From an uncultured Chitinophagaceae bacterium (GTDB taxonomy: Bacteria; Bacteroidota; Bacteroidia; Chitinophagales; Chitinophagaceae), in the NCBI GenBank assembly GCA_946479005.1, contig CAMLEM010000014.1, positions 1 to 12,246 of the forward strand: a stretch of 12,246 bases of DNA, written 5' to 3'. Below, piece after piece: positions 1-6,676 of this stretch. The stretch's first letter is position 1, and every line of letters begins with the position of its first letter. Both the position numbers and the translations under genes were made by a program. A model generated the notes under the pieces. That model made no database searches. It was not told the DNA's origin and worked only from the letters and a program-made list of their open reading frames with translations.

Positions 1-1320
1 AAGGAAATCGTCCCATCCCACATTTCCCGGATCTGCCAGGCGAATGGCGTCCCTCACCAGTTCAGCTGTTTGCAGCGCCCGCGAGATATCTTCCATACTT
101 ACCTGCTGCATTCCCTCATCCAGCCAGGAGTCGATAAGCCTGTCGTCTTTAACCTGGGTTGATATTTTTCTTAAAGTTGCCAGCCGTTCATTTGAGGGAA
201 GGGAGAGTAAATACGGCTTCACCGTCGCAGGATCGAGGGGTGTATTGCTGATCACCCAGGTGGCAAAGGTTTCCGAGAATTTATAGTCGTTGCCAATGTA
301 TTTCGCGGGGAAACGTTTTACAAAATCCAGGAAAAGACGGATATGCTCATAACCGCTCAATTGGAGCGCCTTGATCATATTCAGCCCCTGGAAGATACCG
401 GCCTTGTTCCTTTCGCTGAACGTGGGATTGTTGAGAGTATCCTCTCCAAACATCTCTACCACTTCTTCCACACCGGAACGCATCAGGTCGAATACGTCTC
501 TTTCAAGAAGGGAATCCGCGAAATAATAGAAGTAACGATAATTATATAGCGACTCCCGGTAATTCCCTTTCAGGAAAAGATCATTGACCAGGAAATACCG
601 AAGTGAAAGGTTTCTCCAGCTCAGCGGAACACTGGTTCTTACCAGCACAAAATCACCTTTTATCAAAGGGATCTTTTCGTGTTTTTTCACACGTACAAGC
701 ATTGAATTAGCATCCACCCTCAGAACCCTGCCGGCCCCGTAAAAATCGAGATCCTTATGGTGGATCGTGTCTTTCGGTGAAATGTGGGTGAAAAGGTCCG
801 TGGTCCTGATGCTGTCACCTATCCCATCAAGGGTGCCTCCCCCAATGGTCACATCGAGTGAATCCGGTCTTTCCTCGAAAGAAAGCACAGGAAAATAGAC
901 CTTCGCCAGTTCTGTTTCCTTTACCGTGGGATATTTGAAGGGGTAATCATTCTTTCGCACCAGGTCCTGCACCTGCATCAGCCCGCTCAGGATCTGGGCT
1001 TTTTCAAACAGGTTCTTTCTTTCCCGCGCATACTTCAATCCCAGGGTGTAATGATCGTGGGCAGCTCCCAGGTTCCCTTTTTCCACGTGTATCTTACCGA
1101 TGAAATTATAAATGATGGGAGTACGCAGATCAGAAAGAAGTCCCCGTTCTTTTAGAAGCGACAGCGCTTTTTCAAAATCCACCAGGGCACTGTCGTATGA
1201 TCCCTTCGCGAACAGGGAATCCGCCCTGAGCATCAATGCGTCGATTTCAGGTATGGTTTTCTGCGCGCCGGAGAAGAGCGCCAAAGAAATCAAATAGCCT
1301 GTCAATAAGAACTTCCTCAT
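1..1320 (-). CDS. Exported TPR-containing protein, C-terminus cut off by the window edge
   Basis: This frame is open from an ATG at 1320-1318 to base 1, giving 440 codons without a stop. Residues 1-19 are a basic, then hydrophobic signal peptide with a likely cleavage after SGA, before QKT. Residues about 23-115 read as two to three TPR-like helix pairs (DSLFAKGSYDSALVDFEKAL, then IYNFIGKIHVEKGNLGAAHDHY). Residues about 175-230 look beta-rich, with a G-x-V-x-x-V pattern (GAGRVLRVDANSMLVRV) followed by KGDFVLVRT, like a small beta-barrel. Residues 235-440 are mostly helical and I do not recognise them. No caspase His or Cys motif occurs in the visible part; one could lie beyond the edge. The gene follows the caspase gene ending at 1413 after a 92 bp spacer in the same direction, so it is probably the last visible member of the same transcription unit. 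Coding status is well supported; function is unknown. Confidence 0.85.
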   Translation of the reverse strand, partial: MRKFLLTGYLISLALFSGAQKTIPEIDALMLRADSLFAKGSYDSALVDFEKALSLLKERGLLSDLRTPIIYNFIGKIHVEKGNLGAAHDHYTLGLKYARERKNLFEKAQILSGLMQVQDLVRKNDYPFKYPTVKETELAKVYFPVLSFEERPDSLDVTIGGGTLDGIGDSIRTTDLFTHISPKDTIHHKDLDFYGAGRVLRVDANSMLVRVKKHEKIPLIKGDFVLVRTSVPLSWRNLSLRYFLVNDLFLKGNYRESLYNYRYFYYFADSLLERDVFDLMRSGVEEVVEMFGEDTLNNPTFSERNKAGIFQGLNMIKALQLSGYEHIRLFLDFVKRFPAKYIGNDYKFSETFATWVISNTPLDPATVKPYLLSLPSNERLATLRKISTQVKDDRLIDSWLDEGMQQVSMEDISRALQTAELVRDAIRLADPGNVGWDDFL

Positions 1321-1412
1321 CGGGATGATATATGTTCAGCTCTCTTTATCATAGGTCACGGCCCTGTAAGTTACACAGCCCCATTCGCCGGAAAATACCC
1401 ATTGGCTGGTAT

Positions 1413-3785
1413 CTACCATACCTTCCAGTCAACCACCCGGTTCTCATTCCTGAAAGTAGGACGCTGCAGGCCATTGGTAAGTTCCACCACGCGGGAAGAA
1501 ACCCATTTTTTAAGCTGATTTATGGAGGCCGTTTTTTCCCGGGCCATCAATTCAAGAATGGAGTAAGTGAACACCCCGTTCTTCAATTCATTCTTCTCCA
1601 GGGCGAACTGGGTACCGGCTGCCGCAGAGATGATGGTGGCACCCGTGGACCTTCCCACGTTCACAAATAGTGATTGCATCAGTTCAAAGCTGTTCTTCAG
1701 ACCCAGATTACCGTCTTTGTAGGCCACGGGTTTCAACCCTTTGATCAGCCCTTTTGAGAGGCTGTCGATCCTTGTCAGCTCCTCCTTGTCCACCTCCCCG
1801 CTATGGCAGGCATCGATAAGCAACAATTTCTGCCGTGGGGGAATTCGATCAAACAGCTCTTCCAGCTTCTCATAAGCAATGCCGCCTTTTTCAGGTTCCT
1901 CGAAATGCGTGGAGCTGGTTGACAAATAGTAATCAAAATCCCTGCTTAGCAGCCCGTGTCCTGAATATGCCACAATCACTTTGTCGTTGATATCCGTGCT
2001 CTGAAGTTTCTTCTTTAAGGAGTTCAGTGTGGAGACAGTGAATTTTTCATTGAAGAAAGTGTCTACCACAAGTTGATCCCCGATTTTATCACGCAGCGCA
2101 GCTGCCATCCCCCGGATATCATTGATGCTATAGAGGAGGTTATATTTCGGATCATCATAGGTGTCCACCCCGAAGCCCAGGAAATAAACCCTGGAGCCGG
2201 CAACCGGTTTCAGGCAATTCAATTCCAATGGTTGCTTATAACTTTCCCCTCCCGCGGCATTGGATACAGATGCTTCGATATAGTTCATACCGGGAGAGAG
2301 CCGGATCGAAATACTGGTGTCAAATTCCATCCTTTTTCCACTGATACGCAGGCCCGCGGTACCAAAGAGGGGTGATTCGTTCACCCACACATTGAACTGT
2401 TGAAGCGATTCCACGCTGTCACTTCCGCGGAACTTAAGCACGATCTCATCCCCAGCCTGTTCAAATTTTACCTGGTCACGATCCTGTATTTCCAGTTGAG
2501 GAAGCGTGAAATGAGCATTCAGCCGGTTTGAATCCATCCCCAGTTTCTTCAGGCGCTTTTGCCAGGCATTATAATAGGAACTGATAAGAGCGGTGTTGGA
2601 AGGATCGAGCTTCTTTAATACCAGGTCGGGCCGGTTATATTTTACGTCCAGCTGGTCGAAAGAGATCACGTTGAGGTCTTCACTGATGAAATGCAGCTGC
2701 CTGGCCGCTTCGGGGTTGGCCATATACTCCCCGGAAGGAATGGAAGTGAACTGAAGGTCTTTCCCCAATAAGAGATAGGTGTACAAAAGTTCCCCGCCGG
2801 GATCCCAGGCCCTCGCTGTATTATCCTCCCCGACCGTGAGAAATTTATTGATGCCGGGAATGAACATCGCGCTGACCACATTGTTCTGGTGTCCTTTCAG
2901 CCGGGCGATGAGTTTCCCTTCTTTACTGATCACGGTCACATCCTCTTCATAGATCGCAAAAATGTGCTGGCCGGCGGGATCGATGGTGATCCTGGTTGCA
3001 TATACGTCAAGCGAATGAAGGAGAGTGCCGGTGGCAAGGTCCCTGAAATATAGCTTTCCGTCATTTGTGGAATAGATCACCTGGTCTTCCTTATCGTTCC
3101 AGGATGCGGCCCAGAAGCTCAGGTCCTCCGGAGCTTTTATTTCAAATAATTTCTTCTGCCTGGCCAGGTCCCAGGCGGCGATCACATCATAGCGCTCAAT
3201 GAGGATTTTGTCTTCGGCGCGATTCAACGAATTTTCTCCATTCGGGAGAGTAAGTATGGGTTTCCTGGATTTTTCGCTGTAAAGATGGATCGATTCATCG
3301 TACACAAGGAAATTTGAAGAAGGACGCAGGAATTTAAACATCTCATATCCTGAAGTGCTGAATGTCCACTGGCTGATCGTTTGGCCGGATTGAACATCCA
3401 CCAGCATCGTGGTGGGTGGCTTGTCGAAATCCGTTGGCGGCAACTGGAATATCACCCGGGTGAAGGAAGGATCGATGAATGAATACCAGAGCCTTTCCGA
3501 CTTCAGTTCTTTGAGGAGGTTCCCTGTAGCGGTTTCAAAAATATAACCATAACCAAGCTCATTCCAGATATAGAATTTGGAACCATCCGATGAAAACACG
3601 TGGCTCCCCTGGTTGCGGTTTGTAATGCTTTGCATTCCCGAATGCCAGAGATCTTCCCTGATGAGTTTTCCTTTGCCAGGATCCCAAAGAGAGACTTTTT
3701 TATCAGGCTCCCAGGCCGAGGCCCTTTTGTCATTCATCTGTATGGAAACCATATAGCGGCCATCATCGCTGAACACGGCATCCAT
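1413..3785 (-). CDS. Caspase-like (C14) protease with N-terminal WD40 repeats; probable 3' part of a split WD40-caspase gene
   Basis: The ORF encodes 790 residues. Residues 1-335 are WD40-type blades (FSDDG near 5-9, FSSDG near 64-68, GHQNNVVSAMF then ARAWDPG near 298-330). Residues 350-395 form the linker typical of WD40-caspase proteins (FDQLDVKYNRPDLVLKKL). A beta-sandwich-like segment follows at about 430-525. The caspase fold starts near 531 (VYFLGFGVDTYDD); the catalytic His is H610 in YSGHG and the catalytic Cys is C660 in LLLIDACHSGE. DACHSG is the metacaspase-like form, whose relatives usually cut after Arg or Lys; that specificity is inferred. The C-terminus (LTNGLQRPTFRNEN then VVDWKVW) matches the usual end of this family. 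There is no signal peptide, and the ORF begins inside a WD40 blade. Its frame has a TGA directly before the ATG. It overlaps the WD40 ORF ending at 3763 by 23 bp, so it is either translationally coupled to that ORF or is the second half of it after a frameshift. Confidence 0.9.
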   Translation of the reverse strand: MDAVFSDDGRYMVSIQMNDKRASAWEPDKKVSLWDPGKGKLIREDLWHSGMQSITNRNQGSHVFSSDGSKFYIWNELGYGYIFETATGNLLKELKSERLWYSFIDPSFTRVIFQLPPTDFDKPPTTMLVDVQSGQTISQWTFSTSGYEMFKFLRPSSNFLVYDESIHLYSEKSRKPILTLPNGENSLNRAEDKILIERYDVIAAWDLARQKKLFEIKAPEDLSFWAASWNDKEDQVIYSTNDGKLYFRDLATGTLLHSLDVYATRITIDPAGQHIFAIYEEDVTVISKEGKLIARLKGHQNNVVSAMFIPGINKFLTVGEDNTARAWDPGGELLYTYLLLGKDLQFTSIPSGEYMANPEAARQLHFISEDLNVISFDQLDVKYNRPDLVLKKLDPSNTALISSYYNAWQKRLKKLGMDSNRLNAHFTLPQLEIQDRDQVKFEQAGDEIVLKFRGSDSVESLQQFNVWVNESPLFGTAGLRISGKRMEFDTSISIRLSPGMNYIEASVSNAAGGESYKQPLELNCLKPVAGSRVYFLGFGVDTYDDPKYNLLYSINDIRGMAAALRDKIGDQLVVDTFFNEKFTVSTLNSLKKKLQSTDINDKVIVAYSGHGLLSRDFDYYLSTSSTHFEEPEKGGIAYEKLEELFDRIPPRQKLLLIDACHSGEVDKEELTRIDSLSKGLIKGLKPVAYKDGNLGLKNSFELMQSLFVNVGRSTGATIISAAAGTQFALEKNELKNGVFTYSILELMAREKTASINQLKKWVSSRVVELTNGLQRPTFRNENRVVDWKVW

Positions 3786-3789
3786 TCAT
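3763..3789 (-). other. Frame change between WD40 and caspase ORFs (second pair)
   Basis: The upstream frame ends with TGA at 3765-3763 and the downstream (+1) frame is open after a TGA at 3788-3786, so a joining shift must fall in this 23-26 bp stretch. Reading AMN from the first frame and then DAVFSDDG from the second, by ignoring one G of the GG at 3783-3782, restores a normal WD40 strand. A GAGG sequence lies 9 nt before the downstream ATG, so coupled re-initiation is also possible. Confidence 0.55.
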
Positions 3790-5064
3790 TGCATCCTCAA
3801 CAGGCCTGAGCGTACCGTTTTGCCAGCGTAAAAGATTCTGCTCGTCTCGGAATTTAACATCCAGTAGGGAACGGTCAGGAGTAGCCGAAATTCCTTCCAG
3901 CGATTTGTTAAATCCTTTCAACCAGGAAACCTGCCGGCCGTCTCCCCGCCATACTGCAGGGATACCATCCTCACCCACGCCAAAAAAACGGCTACCCTCA
4001 GCATTAAAGACGGCAAAAGAGAGGCGGTCCTGCAGTGAAATGTTCGTCTTAGCCGTGCCTAAAAGCATTGTTTTATCGCTGACGTCGAAAACTTGCTGAC
4101 CTGTGGGAGAGATCGCGATCAACCGGCCCTGCAGGGATAGAGGGATTGCCTGGGAGGCGGAGATCTCCCAACCCTTTGTATCCATATAGCTCGCCCCGAG
4201 GTAAACACGATTTCCATCGGGGGAAAAACTCACGATATGCGAGGAGAGGCCCGGCCCCAGGTCGGCCAGTTTTTTTCCGCTGCCCAGCTCATTGAGCTGG
4301 AATTTCCCTGAACTGATCCCATACACCACGATGGATTTGCCGGATGGGCTGATATGAAGTTGAGTGGGTTTTTCCGTAATCCCTTCCAGGCTGAATAAAG
4401 AATCTCCCGAGGCCAGGTCCCATACAAAAGCTTTCTTTTCATAGGAACTTGTGACCAGTTTGCTATTGTCGGCACTGAGCGCTACGGGCTCAGTGCCTTT
4501 GAATTTTTTCAATGATTCACCCGTTTCCACATCAAATAAACTGATGGCCGAACTTTCTGCGAGAAGGATCTTCCTGCTATCATTGGTAAAGAAAGCCTGG
4601 TACACACTTGAATAACCCGGCAGGCTTTCCAGTTCCTCACCATTTTGCGAATCATAGATGGCCCGGCTTTGATGCACAAAAAATTTATTTCCGTCCGGGC
4701 TGAATTTGGCAAAATCAACATAATAGCGGGAAGGCGTGATGACCCGGATCATTCTCCCCGTCCGTGCGTTCCAAAGAATGGCTGAAGAATCAAGGGAAGC
4801 TGTGGAGAGGATCCTGTCACCGTTCCGGTTGAATGATACCGAAGTGATCTCACCAATATGCCCTTTAAGATCTGCCAGCAGTCTCCCTGTCGCCACATCC
4901 CAGATCTTTAGCGTCTTATCCTCCGAACCCGTTACCAGGCGTTTGCCATCAGGACTGAAGGCAGCTACCGAGATCTTGTGGGTATGCCCCAGGGGGATCA
5001 CCAGTTTCGGTTGCGAATAGGCCTGCAGGCCGGTGGCGAGGAAAAAGAGAAGGATCAGTTTCAT
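3763..5064 (-). CDS. Exported WD40 repeat protein; probable 5' part of a split WD40-caspase gene
   Basis: The ORF has 433 residues. Residues 1-17 are a signal peptide (MKLILLFFLATGLQAYS). WD40 blades follow throughout: GHTHKIS with FSPDG and KTLKIWD (26-56), GHIGEITSVSF with SAILWN (69-99), FSPDG (121-125), AFVWDLASG (212-220), FSPDG (280-284) and PAVWRGDG (369-376). About seven blades fit, enough for one propeller. The start is the ATG at 5064-5062, 20 bp after the upstream caspase stop at 5085, with no Shine-Dalgarno sequence. The last residues after about N428 (GCRVQR) do not look like WD40 sequence, while the other frame continues with DAVFSDDGRYMVS, a normal blade strand. This suggests the reading frame was lost near 3763-3788. 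Its opening resembles the other WD40 protein here (LVIPLGH versus LVIPTGH at the same distance from the signal peptide), so the two are probably paralogues. Confidence 0.88.
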   Translation of the reverse strand: MKLILLFFLATGLQAYSQPKLVIPLGHTHKISVAAFSPDGKRLVTGSEDKTLKIWDVATGRLLADLKGHIGEITSVSFNRNGDRILSTASLDSSAILWNARTGRMIRVITPSRYYVDFAKFSPDGNKFFVHQSRAIYDSQNGEELESLPGYSSVYQAFFTNDSRKILLAESSAISLFDVETGESLKKFKGTEPVALSADNSKLVTSSYEKKAFVWDLASGDSLFSLEGITEKPTQLHISPSGKSIVVYGISSGKFQLNELGSGKKLADLGPGLSSHIVSFSPDGNRVYLGASYMDTKGWEISASQAIPLSLQGRLIAISPTGQQVFDVSDKTMLLGTAKTNISLQDRLSFAVFNAEGSRFFGVGEDGIPAVWRGDGRQVSWLKGFNKSLEGISATPDRSLLDVKFRDEQNLLRWQNGTLRPVEDAMNGCRVQR

Positions 5065-5084
5065 AGTGGTGCGGAAAGTTCGTC

Positions 5085-6635
5085 TTATTTGAGAATACTA
5101 TCAAGGTAAGTTCGGAATTCCGCCATTAATAAATTCAAAGCGTCTTTTCGCCCTTCAAATTTCTTTGTGGCAAGCACCTCTTCTCCCTTTGTAAATAACA
5201 GGTCCATCGTGATAGTTGAATCTTTTACTGAATATGTTCCGTTGACCAGGTAAGTATCCTTCGATTCGTGATCAGGGATATAAACGAGTTTGCCTTCCGG
5301 TTGAGATGAAATGGATGAAAGTTCTGCATTCAGCATTCTACTCAGTCGAAGATCGTCGCGGTTGCCGCTGACATTGACAACAATGGAACCCCCGAAAATG
5401 GATTTTTCAACGGGGAGTTTGATGGACGCGAGCACTTCCTCGTCCACTTTCCCGATCACAAAATTTGTATTTGAAATAAACTGCGGTTGCTGGCGGGCCT
5501 CGTGTTTGCGGATCAGTTCCTCCACGAAATTCCCCGCTGCGTAGAACCATCTTGAAACGTCAAGGAACTCCCCCTGCGTAAGGATCTCTGGCTTTTCCTT
5601 GATGGACCTGAGGAGAGCGTAGGTCAGCAATCCCTGTGCATAGTTTCCCAGCTCATAAGCGCTTTGGTCGCTGGCTGAAGCGGAGAGAATGGTGAAACCG
5701 GCGCGCTCATTCAATTGTTCTATTTGTTTGATTTGCTGCCCCCTGTCTTCATTTCGCGCGGCGATATAACCCTGGGAAGGGTCCCCCACTTTTACGAGAT
5801 CATTGATGGCCTGGCCGCTGTTGCAGGCATCGAAGATGAGGATCCGTTTTTGCGCTTTTACGTTTGCGGGACTGATCCACTCGATCAATTCTGAAGTACT
5901 GATCCCTGAATCATCCAGCTCCGCGCTTTCGCCGTTGGATGCATTGGCCGCGAGGAAATAAAACTGTTTCTTGTCCTTTTCCAGTGTACCGTGACCCGCA
6001 AAAAAGATCATCAGGATATCGTTGACCGAACAGCGGGCGCCGATCTCTTCGATGGTTTTCCTGATAGCAAGCTTTTCAGGAGTCCGGTAGCGGTCGGCGT
6101 TTGTTGTGAGCTCATAAATAAAGACATGCTGCTTTCCGTCGGTATTCAGAAGTTTGCGAGCCGAAGTAGAAACGGCGTTGGCCATATCCTTGGCATCCTT
6201 GGCGGCATACTTTAAATCCATCTCGTCGCCTTTGTAATCACTGATGCCCACCATAACGGCATAAAGGTTTGGGGGAAGGGTTGCGGACTGTTTGAGTGAG
6301 TCTTTCTTCACAAAACCACGTGATGAAATTGTATTATCGGAAGTGTAGGCACGAACGGTCACTATATTTTCCGATGTAGAGGTATAATACGACCTTAACT
6401 CCATACTATCTACGCGCAGGAAGTAATCGGTTGACACACGGGAAAGTTCTGTTGGCGAAACCCTTTTTACTTCAACTCCATTAACTGAAACAACCACATC
6501 ACCGAGGCCTCCCGATCCCGGGATGACCTGGTACTCCCAATAAGCGCCGGAATTCTTCTCCCCTTCTATTTTTGGAGTGAAGCCACAGATCTTTAGATCC
6601 CTGATACCGGGTGTGTAAATACTATCTGACTGCAT
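5085..6635 (-). CDS. Caspase-like (C14) protease with FlgO-like C-terminal domain; probable 3' part of a split WD40-caspase gene
   Basis: The ORF encodes 516 residues. Residues 10-115 are a linker and a beta-sandwich-like segment (DLKICGFTPKIEG, then GGLGDVVVSVNGVEVKRV), as seen between WD40 propellers and caspase domains. The protease domain begins near 122 (PNLYAVMVGISDYKGDEMDLKYAAKDA). The catalytic His is H215 in FFAGHG and the catalytic Cys is C271 in ILIFDACNSGQ. Residues about 412-516 form an extra domain (NRDDLRLSRMLNAEL, then TYLVNGTYSVKDSTITMDLL) that resembles the FlgO/TolB-N type fold; this is recalled similarity, not a search result. There is no signal peptide. Upstream of the ATG the same frame stays open to a TAA at 6674-6672 and reads DRLWVPNLAERI, which looks like genuine linker sequence. 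That suggests the ATG at 6635 is not the ancestral start and that the ORF was once joined to the WD40 ORF it overlaps by 43 bp. Without recoding, the protein would stay in the cytoplasm. Confidence 0.88.
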   Translation of the reverse strand: MQSDSIYTPGIRDLKICGFTPKIEGEKNSGAYWEYQVIPGSGGLGDVVVSVNGVEVKRVSPTELSRVSTDYFLRVDSMELRSYYTSTSENIVTVRAYTSDNTISSRGFVKKDSLKQSATLPPNLYAVMVGISDYKGDEMDLKYAAKDAKDMANAVSTSARKLLNTDGKQHVFIYELTTNADRYRTPEKLAIRKTIEEIGARCSVNDILMIFFAGHGTLEKDKKQFYFLAANASNGESAELDDSGISTSELIEWISPANVKAQKRILIFDACNSGQAINDLVKVGDPSQGYIAARNEDRGQQIKQIEQLNERAGFTILSASASDQSAYELGNYAQGLLTYALLRSIKEKPEILTQGEFLDVSRWFYAAGNFVEELIRKHEARQQPQFISNTNFVIGKVDEEVLASIKLPVEKSIFGGSIVVNVSGNRDDLRLSRMLNAELSSISSQPEGKLVYIPDHESKDTYLVNGTYSVKDSTITMDLLFTKGEEVLATKKFEGRKDALNLLMAEFRTYLDSILK

Positions 6636-6676
6636 GATCCGTTCCGCGAGATTGGGAACCCAGAGCCTATCTTATG
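6593..6676 (-). other. Frame change between WD40 and caspase ORFs (first pair)
   Basis: The upstream frame ends with TAA at 6595-6593. The downstream (-1) frame is open from just after a TAA at 6674-6672, so any joining shift must lie between these. Reading RHK from the first frame and then DRLWVPNLAERI from the second at about 6674-6669 gives the most natural protein. There is no clear X-XXY-YYZ slippery heptamer. An AGGAGG run (6682-6677) lies just before the junction; as codons it is Arg-Arg. The corresponding linker of the second pair has 18 residues between AAR and VKYNRPD, whereas here only about 5 separate DAR and LWVPNLAER, which hints at a small out-of-frame deletion. Confidence 0.6.

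Noticed and set aside
1332..1670. Plus-strand ORF of 112 codons spanning the 1321-1412 spacer
   Set aside because: Most of it is antisense to the conserved caspase C-terminus and the translation looks random.
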